From CAWARU01 sp963805795 (GTDB taxonomy: Bacteria; Pseudomonadota; Gammaproteobacteria; UBA6186; Azoamicaceae), in the NCBI GenBank assembly GCA_963805795.1, contig CAWDVG010000004.1, forward strand, positions 558,001 to 622,000: DNA of 64,000 nt. The letters run 5' to 3'. The notes beneath the pieces are model-generated. The model saw only the letters and a list, made by a program, of their open reading frames with translations. It was not told where the DNA came from and did not search any database. This document shows positions 44,600-53,946 of this stretch, piece by piece; positions within the stretch are counted from its first letter, which is position 1; every line of letters begins with the position of its first letter. Both the position numbers and the translations under genes were made by a program.

Positions 44600-45112
44600 T
44601 ATTAAAAAGCTGTTTATACAAACAGCAAAAAAATGTTTTAAGACAGGGCAATCACGCTAACTAATCGCCCAATTGCTTGCATGCAAACGTAATGTGTCAG
44701 AATTCCATATTAAGCTTAGGCGTATTCACCATCTGCCTTTTATCAAAAGGAGGCGCATAAGCGCAGTTTTTAATTTGGCAGATATTTCAAATTAGAAATT
44801 CATAATATCTCCCGCAATTTATTTGTCAGTGTTCACGTTGTTAGATTATTGTAAAATCCGAGTCAGGGGTTCCGGATTACTTTTTCAGGGACGCCGTGAA
44901 CCCATCCATGGGGGCTTGACGACAGCATCCCTGCTGTCGACACCCTTCAAAAGTAATCCGGAACCCCTTCCTCTTGCGCTTTAGTCACGTAATACCGCCA
45001 TCGAATGACTATTTTTCAAGAATAATACCTGTTCGATTACATTTATTTTTTTCGTCATTAGCTATAGACATCAAACAAAATAATTGACATAATTTTTTTT
45101 GAATTAATATCG
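44600..45112. other. intergenic region between the hip locus and parB
   Basis: No gene is visible. Immediately left is a small hairpin, GCTGTTT/AAACAGC at about 44611-44628, which on the minus strand is followed by TTTTT and may insulate the hip promoter from upstream reading. A 102-bp composite inverted repeat occupies 44866-44967. The rest is AT-rich. Confidence 0.5.
44866..44967. repeat. 102-bp composite inverted repeat (MITE-like)
   Basis: Outer arms GGGGTTCCGGATTACTTTT (44866-44884) and AAAAGTAATCCGGAACCCC (44949-44967) are perfect over 19 bp. Inside are CCATCCATGG and a GACAGCA/TGCTGTC hairpin around 44932-44939. The GC-rich, nested structure contrasts with the AT-rich surroundings and resembles small palindromic elements scattered in proteobacterial intergenic regions. 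Confidence 0.75.
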
Positions 45113-46024
45113 CTACTTAATATGCTCCAAAATCCCTTCTAATTCATCCAGACTGTTGTACTGAACTACAATTTTTCCTTTTCCTTGTTGGCCATGTTGT
45201 ATGAGCACCGTAGCGCCTAATTTGTCTGATAAATTATTTTGTAAACGACGAATATCCGGATCTAAAGGACGTTGTTGAATTTTAGGCAGACTGTCAGATT
45301 TGTCTTCCAACAAATCCGCAACCAAGCGTTCGGTTTCCCGCACAGATAAGCCTTTTTGACATACTGTTTGGGCAATTTGAGTTTGCTGATGCGCTCGCAA
45401 ACTTAAGATAACTTTTGCATGTCCCACCTCGATCTCGCCACGCATCAACATTGATTTTATATCTTCTCCCAAGCTTAAAAGACGCAAGCTATTGGTTACA
45501 GTCGTTCTGGATTTTCCAACCGCTTCAGCCACCTGAACATGGGTTAAATTAAACTCTTTAGCTAAGCGTTCGTAAGCTATAGCTTCTTCAATGGGATTTA
45601 AATTTTCTCGTTGGATGTTTTCAATTAATGCCATCGCCATCACGTTTTCATCTTTCACATCTTTAATAATGACGGGGACCGCTGTTAAGCCAGCAAGCTC
45701 CGCAGCACGAAAACGTCTTTCACCCGCAATAATTTCATATTGGTTATCCTTTAAGGGACGAACCACTATAGGCTGAATAATACCTTGTGCTCGAATGGAT
45801 TCAGCCAGCGATTCTAAATTCGCAGACAATACTTCTTGGCGAGGTTGATAGCGGCCTGGTTTTAATTGGCTTATTGGGATCTCTAAAAATCCCTTTTGTT
45901 CGGATTCTAGTTTCTGATGATCCTTTTCTTGTTCTGCCTCATCATATTCTGTTTCCGCCACTTCTGCTCTTAGGCCGATTAATAAGGCATCTAAGCCTCG
46001 TCCTAAACCTTTTTTACTCTTCAT
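45113..46024 (-). CDS. parB: chromosome-partitioning protein ParB
   Basis: ParB loads at parS sites as a CTP-dependent clamp and works with ParA to segregate origins. The 303-residue protein starts KKGLGRGLDALL, has the CTP-binding region RYQPRQEVLSANLESLAESI, IIAGERRFRAAELAGL and ENIQRENLNPIEEA, and the helix-turn-helix TQVAEAVGKSRTTVTNSLRL-type segment (here HVQVAEAVGKSRTTV). The C-terminal dimer domain is present. It follows parA by 28 bases. Three parS palindromes are found about 13 kb away in and near recF. Confidence 0.97.
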   Translation of the reverse strand: MKSKKGLGRGLDALLIGLRAEVAETEYDEAEQEKDHQKLESEQKGFLEIPISQLKPGRYQPRQEVLSANLESLAESIRAQGIIQPIVVRPLKDNQYEIIAGERRFRAAELAGLTAVPVIIKDVKDENVMAMALIENIQRENLNPIEEAIAYERLAKEFNLTHVQVAEAVGKSRTTVTNSLRLLSLGEDIKSMLMRGEIEVGHAKVILSLRAHQQTQIAQTVCQKGLSVRETERLVADLLEDKSDSLPKIQQRPLDPDIRRLQNNLSDKLGATVLIQHGQQGKGKIVVQYNSLDELEGILEHIK

Positions 46025-46052
46025 ATGCTATGTTCCTTGTTGTACTGCATTT

Positions 46053-46898
46053 CTATACGTTTTCAGTTGTGAGTTTTGGATTTGCATTTAGATCTGGATT
46101 TCGATCTGCATTTAACATCGTTTTTTTATTTTCTAATTGACCCTTTAATACTTCTTTTGCCAAAGAAAAATAAGCTTCTGAACCCTTGGATCCTTTATCA
46201 TAGATCAAAACAGGTAAGCCATGACTAGGTGCTTCTGCCAAACGAACATTTCTGGGAATAACCGTTTGATAAACGCGGTTGGCGAAATGTGAAATTAATT
46301 GTGCAGACACCTCGGTGGATAATCGATTACGGGGATCATACATCGTTCTTACAATGCCTTCGATTTTTAGCGAGGGGTTAAGATTTTTTCGAATTTGCTC
46401 AATCGTATTCAATAATGCGGAAAGCCCTTCAAGCGCAAAATATTCACATTGCATCGGAATAATCACCGAATGCGCTGCCACCAACGCATTAAGGGTTAAT
46501 GTATTTAAAGAGGGCGGGCAATCGATCAGCACAAAATCATAACGTGTGTCAATTTTTTTCAATCCTTCCTTTAATGTTTGTTCTTGCTTTGGCTTTTTAA
46601 GCAGGGTTATTTCAGCAGCCGTTAGATCCCCATTTGCTGGCAAAACAGCATATTTCCCAGGCGTTTTTTCAACAATGGCTGCTTGAATATCACAAACACC
46701 CAATAATACATCGGTTAGAGATAAAGCGATTTTATTTTTATCGACACCACTGCCCATCGTGGCATTTCCTTGAGGATCTAAATCTACCAGCAATACCTTA
46801 TAGTTAAGCAAAGCCAAGGCTGCTGCTAAATTAATACAACTGGTCGTTTTTCCGACGCCCCCTTTTTGGTTCGCAATTGCTATTATCTTCTCAACCAC
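46053..46898 (-). CDS. parA: chromosome-partitioning ATPase ParA
   Basis: ParA is a deviant Walker ATPase that moves ParB-parS complexes over the nucleoid. Motifs: IAIANQKGGVGKTTSCINLA near the start, VDLDPQGNATMG, and DCPPSLNTLTLNAL. At 281 residues it is about 15-20 longer than usual owing to an Asn/Asp-rich tail (NADRNPDLNANPKLTTENV). It overlaps rsmG by 8 bases and precedes parB, so rsmG-parA-parB form one unit as in many bacteria. Confidence 0.96.
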   Translation of the reverse strand: MVEKIIAIANQKGGVGKTTSCINLAAALALLNYKVLLVDLDPQGNATMGSGVDKNKIALSLTDVLLGVCDIQAAIVEKTPGKYAVLPANGDLTAAEITLLKKPKQEQTLKEGLKKIDTRYDFVLIDCPPSLNTLTLNALVAAHSVIIPMQCEYFALEGLSALLNTIEQIRKNLNPSLKIEGIVRTMYDPRNRLSTEVSAQLISHFANRVYQTVIPRNVRLAEAPSHGLPVLIYDKGSKGSEAYFSLAKEVLKGQLENKKTMLNADRNPDLNANPKLTTENV

Positions 46899-47577
46899 CC
46901 AACTCTCCTTTTTTTAAAAACACCAAACACCGATGGGTAAAAAGTCCAGGAATATCCAGAACTTCATTGGAGTCTATCTGATAATCTTTTGACAAGGCTT
47001 CTATTTCTTCCACGGATATTTTCCCTTTCATTGCGACAAGCCGCCCTTCATCACGACATAAATGACCGGCAGAAATAACAAAATCATTTAAAGAAGCATA
47101 GGCTCGAGATATAACCCAATCAAACTTATCTTGAGACTTATAGTTTTCCACCCTTTCACAAATTGGGCTGACATTTTTCAATTTAAGTGATAATACCACA
47201 TGTTGTACAAAGTTGATTTTCTTTTGTTGACTATCTATCAATACAAAAGAACGGTCCGGGAAACAAAGCGCCAGCACTATTCCAGGCAAACCAGCCCCAG
47301 TCCCAACATCTACAATGGTTTCTATGGACGATCTCGCCAAGAAGGGGTAAACAGTTAAGCTATCTAAAACATGATGCTTAATCATCTCTATAGGTTCTGC
47401 GATAGCTGTTAAATTATGGATAGCATTCCATTTGTGCAATAACTCAAGATATTGAACCAGTTTTTGCTGAACCTCCCCAGGCAGTGCTAACTTTAGCGCC
47501 ACCAAACCTTCTCGAAGTGTCAGCAAAAGCACTGTCGAAAGACTTGTATCCTTAGCATCCTTAGTACCCACTTTCAA
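46891..47577 (-). CDS. rsmG: 16S rRNA (guanine527-N7)-methyltransferase
   Basis: RsmG (GidB) methylates G527 of 16S rRNA using S-adenosylmethionine; loss gives low-level streptomycin resistance in other bacteria. The SAM site is VDVGTGAGLPGIVLALCFP near residue 90, preceded by NAIHNLTAIAEPIEMIKHHV and followed by DWVISRAYASL. The 228-residue frame starts within the 3' end of mnmG (17-base overlap); a later start would still keep the conserved core. Confidence 0.95.
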   Translation of the reverse strand: MKVGTKDAKDTSLSTVLLLTLREGLVALKLALPGEVQQKLVQYLELLHKWNAIHNLTAIAEPIEMIKHHVLDSLTVYPFLARSSIETIVDVGTGAGLPGIVLALCFPDRSFVLIDSQQKKINFVQHVVLSLKLKNVSPICERVENYKSQDKFDWVISRAYASLNDFVISAGHLCRDEGRLVAMKGKISVEEIEALSKDYQIDSNEVLDIPGLFTHRCLVFLKKGELGG

Positions 47578-49465
47578 AGCCTCTTCTTTTAAGCGTCACC
47601 AACAATAAAGAAACGGCTGCTTTAGTAACACCCGGTATGCGAGCCGCTTGTCCTAAAGTGGTGGGTTTTATTTTGATTAGCTTTTCTTTAATTTCATTAG
47701 AAAGCCCTGGAATATTGGCATAATCTAAGGTTTCTGGAATACGTAAATTTTCATAGCGACTCAAGCGTTCTATTTCGGCCTGTTGACGATCAATATAGCC
47801 ACGGTATTTCACTTGTATTTCCACTTGCTCCGTCACCAATTTGTTTTGAAGGGGCTTACCAAAGCCTTCTAGCTCGATTAAGTTTTCATAATTGATCTCT
47901 GGACGTCTTAATAAATCAATGGCTCGAACTTCTTTCTCTAGTGGTTTATCTAGTAAGGGTTCCAATTGTTTGGCAGCGGCGCTGTCAGGCCGTATCCATA
48001 TTGTTTTTAAACGTTGTTGTTCTTTTTCTATTGCTTCTTGTTTGTTTTCAAAAGCACGATATCTATCCTCGGAAACCAAACCATACTCATAAGCAATTTT
48101 AGTTAAACGCGCATCTGCGTTATCTTCGCGCAACAACAAACGATATTCCGCGCGAGAAGTAAACATGCGATAAGGTTCTAATGTTCCCAGAGTAATAAGA
48201 TCATCGACTAGAACCCCAATATAAGAGTTGCTTCGCAAGGGCTGCCAGGGCTCGCGCTCCAATGCAAAACAGGCTGCATTCATGCCAGCCAACAACCCTT
48301 GAGCAGCCGCCTCTTCATAGCCGGTGGTACCGTTAATTTGTCCGGCAAAAAACAGACCCTGCACATTTTTTGTTTCCAAGCTTGGCTTTAAATCTCTGGG
48401 ATCAAAAAAATCATATTCAATTGCATAACCAGGACGCGTAATGTGGGCTTGTTCCAAACCAACAACAGAGCGCACAAAAGACCACTGTAAATCGAAGGGG
48501 AGACTCGTAGAAATTCCGTTGGGATATACTTCGTAGGTACTCAGACCCTCTGGCTCAATAAAAATCTGATGCGCACTCCTTTCCGAAAAGCGTACCACCT
48601 TATCTTCAATAGAAGGGCAATAGCGAGGACCCACGCCTTCTATGACCCCAGTAAATAAAGGAGATCGATCTAAGCCCGAACGAATAATGTCATGTGTCTC
48701 TTCATTGGTGTGTGTAATGTAACAAGAAACTTGTTCGGGATGATGTTGTTGCAAATGCCCATAATAAGAAAAATAAGGAACCGGCAGATCGCCTTTTTGT
48801 TCCTGCATTTTTGAAAAATCAATACTGCGCCCATCAATGCGTGGAGGAGTCCCTGTTTTTAAACGACCCACTCGAAAAGGTAAATCACGCAATTTTTCAG
48901 CCAAAGCGAGAGAAGGGGGATCACCTGCCCGTCCAGCCGCATGCCTATGGTTTCCAATATGAATTTTTCCACCTAAAAAAGTGCCCGCAGTTAAAACGAG
49001 CGCTTTGGTAAAAAAGCGAATCCCGCCTTGGGTAACTAGGCCAACGACCTTTCCCGCTTCCAAAATCAAATCATCAACCGCTTGCTGAAAAATGGTTAAA
49101 TTCTCTTGTTTTTCCACCCGTTTACGAACCGCTTGTTTATAAAGCAATCTGTCGGCTTGGGCGCGAGTGGCTCGAACCGCAGGCCCCTTGCTGGCATTTA
49201 AAACTCTAAATTGTATTCCACCTTCATCGGCTGCCTCGCCCATCACGCCACCCATCGCATCTATTTCTTTCACTAAGTGGCCTTTACCAATACCGCCAAT
49301 GGCAGGATTACAAGACATTTGTCCAACAGTTTCTATACTATGTGTTACCAATAATGTTTTAGCACCCATACGTGCAGCAGCCATTGCCGCTTCTGTGCCG
49401 GCATGGCCTCCACCCACTACAATGACTTCAAATTTGACTTCATAATTCATATCTTTTTCCAACAA
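47561..49465 (-). CDS. mnmG: tRNA uridine-5-carboxymethylaminomethyl modification enzyme MnmG
   Basis: MnmG (GidA) works with MnmE to build cmnm5U34 in tRNAs, using FAD, NADH and glycine. Motifs: VVGGGHAGTEAAMAAARMGA (FAD), MSCNPAIGGIGKGHLVKEID, LKTGTPPRIDGRSIDFSKM, GLFFAGQINGTTGYEEAAAQ and SRAEYRLLLREDNAD. The 634-residue frame opens at 49465, but MNYEVKFEVIVVGG five codons later is a likely true start. It heads mnmG-rsmG-parA-parB. Confidence 0.97.
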   Translation of the reverse strand: MLEKDMNYEVKFEVIVVGGGHAGTEAAMAAARMGAKTLLVTHSIETVGQMSCNPAIGGIGKGHLVKEIDAMGGVMGEAADEGGIQFRVLNASKGPAVRATRAQADRLLYKQAVRKRVEKQENLTIFQQAVDDLILEAGKVVGLVTQGGIRFFTKALVLTAGTFLGGKIHIGNHRHAAGRAGDPPSLALAEKLRDLPFRVGRLKTGTPPRIDGRSIDFSKMQEQKGDLPVPYFSYYGHLQQHHPEQVSCYITHTNEETHDIIRSGLDRSPLFTGVIEGVGPRYCPSIEDKVVRFSERSAHQIFIEPEGLSTYEVYPNGISTSLPFDLQWSFVRSVVGLEQAHITRPGYAIEYDFFDPRDLKPSLETKNVQGLFFAGQINGTTGYEEAAAQGLLAGMNAACFALEREPWQPLRSNSYIGVLVDDLITLGTLEPYRMFTSRAEYRLLLREDNADARLTKIAYEYGLVSEDRYRAFENKQEAIEKEQQRLKTIWIRPDSAAAKQLEPLLDKPLEKEVRAIDLLRRPEINYENLIELEGFGKPLQNKLVTEQVEIQVKYRGYIDRQQAEIERLSRYENLRIPETLDYANIPGLSNEIKEKLIKIKPTTLGQAARIPGVTKAAVSLLLVTLKRRGFESGY

Positions 49466-49505
49466 TCATTTATTACCGTATCGCTCGTTACCTCAGTGCC
49501 ACAAC

Positions 49506-50897
49506 CTATTTTCCTATACAGAACTCAGAAAAAATTTTACCCAACAAATCGTCGCTGCTAAAACGACCGGTAATTTCCTCTAAAGCCAGTTGTGCCAAGC
49601 GTAGCTCTTCTGCCAACAATTCAAAGGCTTTGTTTTTTTGCAATTGACTCATGCCGTCTTCCAGATGGGCCCTTGCTAAACGTAGCGCTTCTAAATGCCG
49701 AGCTCTTGCAACAAAAACACCTTCGCTACTGTTATGCGAGAACCCAACCATTTTTTTAAGGTGTTCACGCAACAACGGAATACCTGCGCCTGTTTTCGCT
49801 GAAAGATATATACGGGTATAACCTTGATGCACTTCAACTCTAGCCTCTTGACTCATCAAATCGATTTTATTAATGACGACGGTATATTTTGTTTTCTCTA
49901 AAGCTTCTGCGCACCAATCTGAAAATAGATGCTTTGGATCGCAGTCTTCGGCTCTTTCTTTAAGCCCTGCTTCTGTTCCATCTATAATCCATAAAACATG
50001 ATCGGCTTCTTTTATTTCTCGACAGGCTCGCTTTATTCCTTCACCTTCAATAACATCCGCTGCAACACGTAGGCCTGCAGTGTCCACCAAATGAATGGGA
50101 AGGCCATCAATCAAAATGCGCTCCTTCAAAACATCCCGTGTCGTTCCTGGAATGTTGGTAACAATGGCGGATTCAAGCCCAGACAATCGATTTAAAAAAC
50201 TAGACTTTCCCGCATTTGGTTTTCCGGCAATCGCTACACATATTCCTTCCGTCAGCAATGCCCCTTGATATGCTGCCTCACCAACCTTTGTCAGTTCTGC
50301 AATCAAGTTCTGCATCTGCGCCATTACCTTTATGTCGCTTAGAAAATCTACTTCTTCTTCGGGAAAATCGATAGCTGCCTCTATAAACATTCGAAGTCGA
50401 ATTAAAGCTTCTATCCATTCATTCACTGTTCGCGAAAAATCACCCTGTAAAGATCTTGCTGCACTTTTGGCCGCTTGTTCTGAGGTCGCATGAATAAGTT
50501 CCGCAATCGCTTCAGCTTGATACAAGTCTATTTTATTGTTTAAAAAAGCGCGCAGAGAAAACTCTCCAGGCTTAGCGAGTCGCGCCCCCAGCTGAACGGT
50601 TTCTTGTAATAATCGATTCAAAACAACAGGGCCACCATGTCCCTGCAACTCTAAAACATCTTCGCCTGTAAAGGACTGTGGACCCTTAAAAAACAAAGCT
50701 ATTCCTTTATCTATGGGGTTTTGATGGCTGTCCCAAAAAGAAAGATGCTCGGCCACTCTTGGTTTTGGAACTTTCTTTAATATTTTTTCAGCAATGTTCG
50801 CACAAAGCATCCCTGAGACACGAATAATCCCAACCCCTCCGTATCCGCTGGCGGTGGCCTGTGCGGCAATGGTGTCCCGACTTTTAACTGGCACCAT
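49506..50897 (-). CDS. mnmE: tRNA modification GTPase MnmE
   Basis: MnmE (TrmE) is the GTPase partner of MnmG and uses methylene-THF. The N-terminal folate-binding part starts RDTIAAQATASGYGGVGIIR; the helical part contains GEFSLRAFLNNKIDLYQAEA; the G domain has GKPNAGKSSFLNRLSG, VDTAGLR and NKID. The C-terminus is CIGK, the conserved CxGK-type end with catalytic Cys. Length 463 aa. It overlaps yidC by 14 bases. Confidence 0.97.
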   Translation of the reverse strand: MVPVKSRDTIAAQATASGYGGVGIIRVSGMLCANIAEKILKKVPKPRVAEHLSFWDSHQNPIDKGIALFFKGPQSFTGEDVLELQGHGGPVVLNRLLQETVQLGARLAKPGEFSLRAFLNNKIDLYQAEAIAELIHATSEQAAKSAARSLQGDFSRTVNEWIEALIRLRMFIEAAIDFPEEEVDFLSDIKVMAQMQNLIAELTKVGEAAYQGALLTEGICVAIAGKPNAGKSSFLNRLSGLESAIVTNIPGTTRDVLKERILIDGLPIHLVDTAGLRVAADVIEGEGIKRACREIKEADHVLWIIDGTEAGLKERAEDCDPKHLFSDWCAEALEKTKYTVVINKIDLMSQEARVEVHQGYTRIYLSAKTGAGIPLLREHLKKMVGFSHNSSEGVFVARARHLEALRLARAHLEDGMSQLQKNKAFELLAEELRLAQLALEEITGRFSSDDLLGKIFSEFCIGK

Positions 50898-52596
50898 GAA
50901 CAGGAGAGGCGACCATTTTACGAGTAATAAACCATTGTTGCAGAATGGAGAGTATGCTATTCACTAGCCAATATAAGACTAAACCTGCAGGAAAGTTTAA
51001 GAAAAGCACGGTAAAAATAATAGGCATAAACATAAAGACTTTAGCCTGCATAGGATCTGCTGGAGCTGGGTTTAGCTTCTGCTGAATAAACATGGTAATC
51101 CCGTTCAAAACAGGCAACACATAATAAGGATCTTTTACAGAGAGATCCGTGATCCAGAAAATAAAGGGGGCCTGTCTTAGCTCTACACTGCCTAATAGCA
51201 CATAATATAATGCAATAAAGACGGGGATTTGTATGATGATCGGTAAACAGCCACCAATAGGATTCACTTTCTCTTTTTTATATAATTCCATTACGGCCTT
51301 GCTGAATCCCTGTTTATCATCGCCATAGCGGGCCTTTAAGGCTTCCATCTTGGGTTGAAGTTTTCTCATGTTACCCATAGATCGATAGCTAGTAGCAGAT
51401 AGTTTATAAAACAGAAGCTTGATTAAAATGGTAATGATCACAATAGACCATCCCCAATTACCCACTATGCCATTTATTGTTTTTAATAACCAGAAAATGG
51501 GCTTACAAATAGGCCAAAGAATTCCGTAATCCACGGCCAAGTCTAAACCTGGCGCTAATTTATCTAATGTCTCGGTAATTTCAGGCCCTGCATACAGTTT
51601 CGCTTCTATGATAGCTTGTTCGTTGGCGGCAACGGTTATGGGGGGGGCAATAAAGCCAACCGCATAGGTACCATCACCCAAAGCTTGGGTTTGGTAGGTA
51701 TAGGTAATGCCTTGCTCTGGAATCCAGGCACCTAAAAAATAGTGCTCTACCATCGCAGCCCAACCACTTTCTATTTCTTTTGTAAACGGTTTATCTGCAA
51801 TATCTTTGAAAGAAAATTTCTTGTAGGGTGTTTCTTTGGTATACAAAGCAGCGCCAGTATAAGTTTGAATTCCCATACCGAGGAAACCAGAACTTGCGTC
51901 TGGATCGGGTTTGCGTTTGAAACGAGCGTAAAAACTCCCCTTATAATCTTGTTGAGATTCATTGGTAATTAAATACTCAAGCCTGACAACATAATCTCCA
52001 CGCAGAAAAATATAACGTTTGGTTACAAGAACGCCATCTTTGGTTTTGGTGACCAAATCGACTGTAAGACGATCTTCTCCCTCCATCATTTTATAATGCG
52101 TTTGGGAAGCTTCGAATTTTGCTCTTCCCACTCCTCGTAAATCTGGGCCTTTTTCACCTGTAAGGCCTGACTGAGCCACGTAATAACGCTTTGCCGTTTG
52201 ATCAAATAAAACATAATCTTTTCTTTTGTTTTCACTATCATCGGCATAGGCTGGCAGACTAAGCTGCACGATGTCACCACCGTCTAAGTCAATCTCTAAA
52301 GTTAAAACATCCGTTTCAACTTTAATTTTTCGCTGTGCAGTGGTATCAGCTGTTAGCTCCTTGTTTTCTTTATTTTCTGCTTTAAGAGCGATCTCTGGAA
52401 TTTCTTTATCTTCTAGCTTTGCTTTTGCTTGACTGGAAACCTCTTTTGAAGACTCAGATCCAGCGCCTGTTGTTGAATGGCTGATTGAGGGGTTAGGGCT
52501 TCTCGTTTTTGCATGATCATGCTCCCAAGTATTATATAATAAATATCCCACAAATAGGACAGCTGCAAATAGAAAAAAACGTATATTTTGCGACAT
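50884..52596 (-). CDS. yidC: membrane protein insertase YidC
   Basis: YidC inserts and folds inner-membrane proteins, alone or with SecYEG. The 570-residue protein has an N-terminal anchor (FFLFAAVLFVGYLLYNTWEH), a charged linker, a large periplasmic beta-domain (about 90-350), and the conserved insertase core: WGWSIVIITILIKLLFYKLS (with the key Arg just after), KYGDDKQGFSKAVMELYKKE-type loop (ARYGDDKQGF), NPIGGCLPIIIQIPVFIALY and FPAGLVLYWLVNS. Order rpmH-rnpA-yidD-yidC-mnmE is classic. Confidence 0.97.
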   Translation of the reverse strand: MSQNIRFFLFAAVLFVGYLLYNTWEHDHAKTRSPNPSISHSTTGAGSESSKEVSSQAKAKLEDKEIPEIALKAENKENKELTADTTAQRKIKVETDVLTLEIDLDGGDIVQLSLPAYADDSENKRKDYVLFDQTAKRYYVAQSGLTGEKGPDLRGVGRAKFEASQTHYKMMEGEDRLTVDLVTKTKDGVLVTKRYIFLRGDYVVRLEYLITNESQQDYKGSFYARFKRKPDPDASSGFLGMGIQTYTGAALYTKETPYKKFSFKDIADKPFTKEIESGWAAMVEHYFLGAWIPEQGITYTYQTQALGDGTYAVGFIAPPITVAANEQAIIEAKLYAGPEITETLDKLAPGLDLAVDYGILWPICKPIFWLLKTINGIVGNWGWSIVIITILIKLLFYKLSATSYRSMGNMRKLQPKMEALKARYGDDKQGFSKAVMELYKKEKVNPIGGCLPIIIQIPVFIALYYVLLGSVELRQAPFIFWITDLSVKDPYYVLPVLNGITMFIQQKLNPAPADPMQAKVFMFMPIIFTVLFLNFPAGLVLYWLVNSILSILQQWFITRKMVASPVHGAS

Positions 52597-52679
52597 ATAA
52601 GAACCACTTATTCCTTTTTAACCTTTGATTTAACTTTTAACTTTATTAACAACAATCGATTATCTACAAAGAGCATGCA

Positions 52680-52922
52680 TCAGCTTGCTTTTTTCGGAAC
52701 CTCATCAATTCCACCCGCATGCCAGGGATGACACTTACAAATTCGTTGCAAAGCCAACCATCCTCCTTTCCCAAATCCAAAACGTTCAATAGCGAGCTCG
52801 GTATACTCAGAGCAACTGGGATGAAATCGACAAACATTCCCAAAAAAGGGGCTAATGCAATAACGATAGAAACGAATTCCTGCCTTTAACCATTTTTCCA
52901 TTTCTTTAATAACTCTTGCCAC
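52680..52922 (-). CDS. yidD: membrane protein insertion efficiency factor YidD
   Basis: A small protein that assists YidC. The family signature is complete: GIRFYRYCISPFFGNVCRFH, PSCSEYTELAIERFG and KCHPWHAGGIDEVP. The frame starts at 52922 (80 aa); Met9 (EKWLKAG) at 52898 is an alternative. Either start overlaps the end of rnpA. An amphipathic N-terminal helix is expected to lie on the membrane. Confidence 0.95.
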   Translation of the reverse strand: MARVIKEMEKWLKAGIRFYRYCISPFFGNVCRFHPSCSEYTELAIERFGFGKGGWLALQRICKCHPWHAGGIDEVPKKAS

Positions 52923-53248
52923 TGTCTTTCTAGATTGGTTTTCAATAGGATTGTTTGCTCAGGTTTTATTAGGTTGGCTCTTAATAAAACCACTATATCT
53001 AATCCAAAAAGTTGGCTTTGACTATGACGAAAGCTTTCTCTAATCAATCTGCGAATTCGATTGCGAAACACAGCTTTCTTTACATACCGTTTAGCAACAA
53101 TGATGCCAACTCTTGCAAGTTTTTCTCCATTAGGGAGCGCTAATAAAGTTAAATAATATGAGCTGTTTCGAATGGGATCCTGAAAAACGGCCTTATAATC
53201 TTTTGGCGTTGTCAGCCGGACCGCTCGAGGGAAACCGAACTTTTTTAT
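52886..53248 (-). CDS. rnpA: ribonuclease P protein component
   Basis: RnpA binds the RNA subunit of RNase P and helps 5' processing of tRNA. The frame reads KKFGFPRAVRLTTPKDYKAV, then GEKLARVGIIVAKRYVKKAV, and the signature FRNRIRRLIRESFR. It extends well beyond the first ATG (53071), because the conserved N-terminus lies upstream. No ATG, GTG or TTG fits; the best start is ATA (53248) or ATC (53251), eight bases after AGAGAG and just after rpmH. Either a rare start or a base error. Predicted length is 120 residues, normal for the family. Confidence 0.88.
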   Translation of the reverse strand: MKKFGFPRAVRLTTPKDYKAVFQDPIRNSSYYLTLLALPNGEKLARVGIIVAKRYVKKAVFRNRIRRLIRESFRHSQSQLFGLDIVVLLRANLIKPEQTILLKTNLERQWQELLKKWKNG

Positions 53249-53261
53249 GATTTTCTCTCTA

Positions 53262-53396
53262 TTATACAGTTAGCTGCTTTCGACCTTTGGCGCGTCGATT
53301 TTTTAGAACGAGTCGTCCACCCTTGGTGCGACTGCGGACTAAAAAGCCATGCTTACGCTTGCGGCATAAATTACTAGGTTGAAACGTTCTTTTCAT
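53262..53396 (-). CDS. rpmH: 50S ribosomal protein L34
   Basis: The 44-residue protein MKRTFQPSNLCRKRKHGFLV...KGRKQLTV is textbook L34. One deviation is Cys11 where most bacteria have Lys or Arg. The ATG at 53396 is the correct start, although the frame stays open further upstream. It is the first gene of the leftward cluster from the origin. Confidence 0.97.
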   Translation of the reverse strand: MKRTFQPSNLCRKRKHGFLVRSRTKGGRLVLKNRRAKGRKQLTV

Positions 53397-53946
53397 GAAG
53401 CCCCCGATTATAACTGGTTTTCCAAGCTCTGAGCCGAACCTAAATACTAACGCCACAAAGTTTGGATGAAACAAAAATAAAGCCAACTTACAAACCATTC
53501 TGGTTAGCATATCAACTCAAAAAACCAATTTTATCATATCAACAAAGATTATGGAATGGGCCCATGAACAATAGCCAAGAGACTCATCCAGCGTTTATTA
53601 TTAAAATATTATTTTAAGTTAAAACTTGTTATTATTCTTATGGCAGCCCCTTTCTGTGGATAACTCAAAAAATTTTTTATTTTTCAATTTGTTATGCTGC
53701 TTTGAAAGAGGGGGATAATGGGAGGCAAGCATTAGGGGCAAGTTGTGGATAAAATAGACTTCATCAAGTTTATGGAGAGGTGCCCCAATTTATCCACAGT
53801 CAGCCTAGGGCGTTTTACAGAATCCATACAAGCTATCCATTAATAAATTTAGTGCTGGATCCGGGGGTGGGTCCCGTATACACTATGCATCCGTATTTCC
53901 AATTCAACCGGGGGCCTTTTGGCCTCGCAACATATAAGGTGCACTT
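53397..53946. other. putative chromosomal replication origin (oriC)
   Basis: The 550-bp gap between divergent rpmH and dnaA contains three strong DnaA boxes: TGTGGATAA at 53655-53663 and 53744-53752, and TTATCCACA at 53790-53798 (opposite orientation). AT-rich stretches that could unwind lie at 53600-53640 and 53664-53695. The rpmH-dnaA gap is the origin in Pseudomonas and many other gammaproteobacteria. Frames seen inside 53780-54091 are shadows. Confidence 0.8.
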
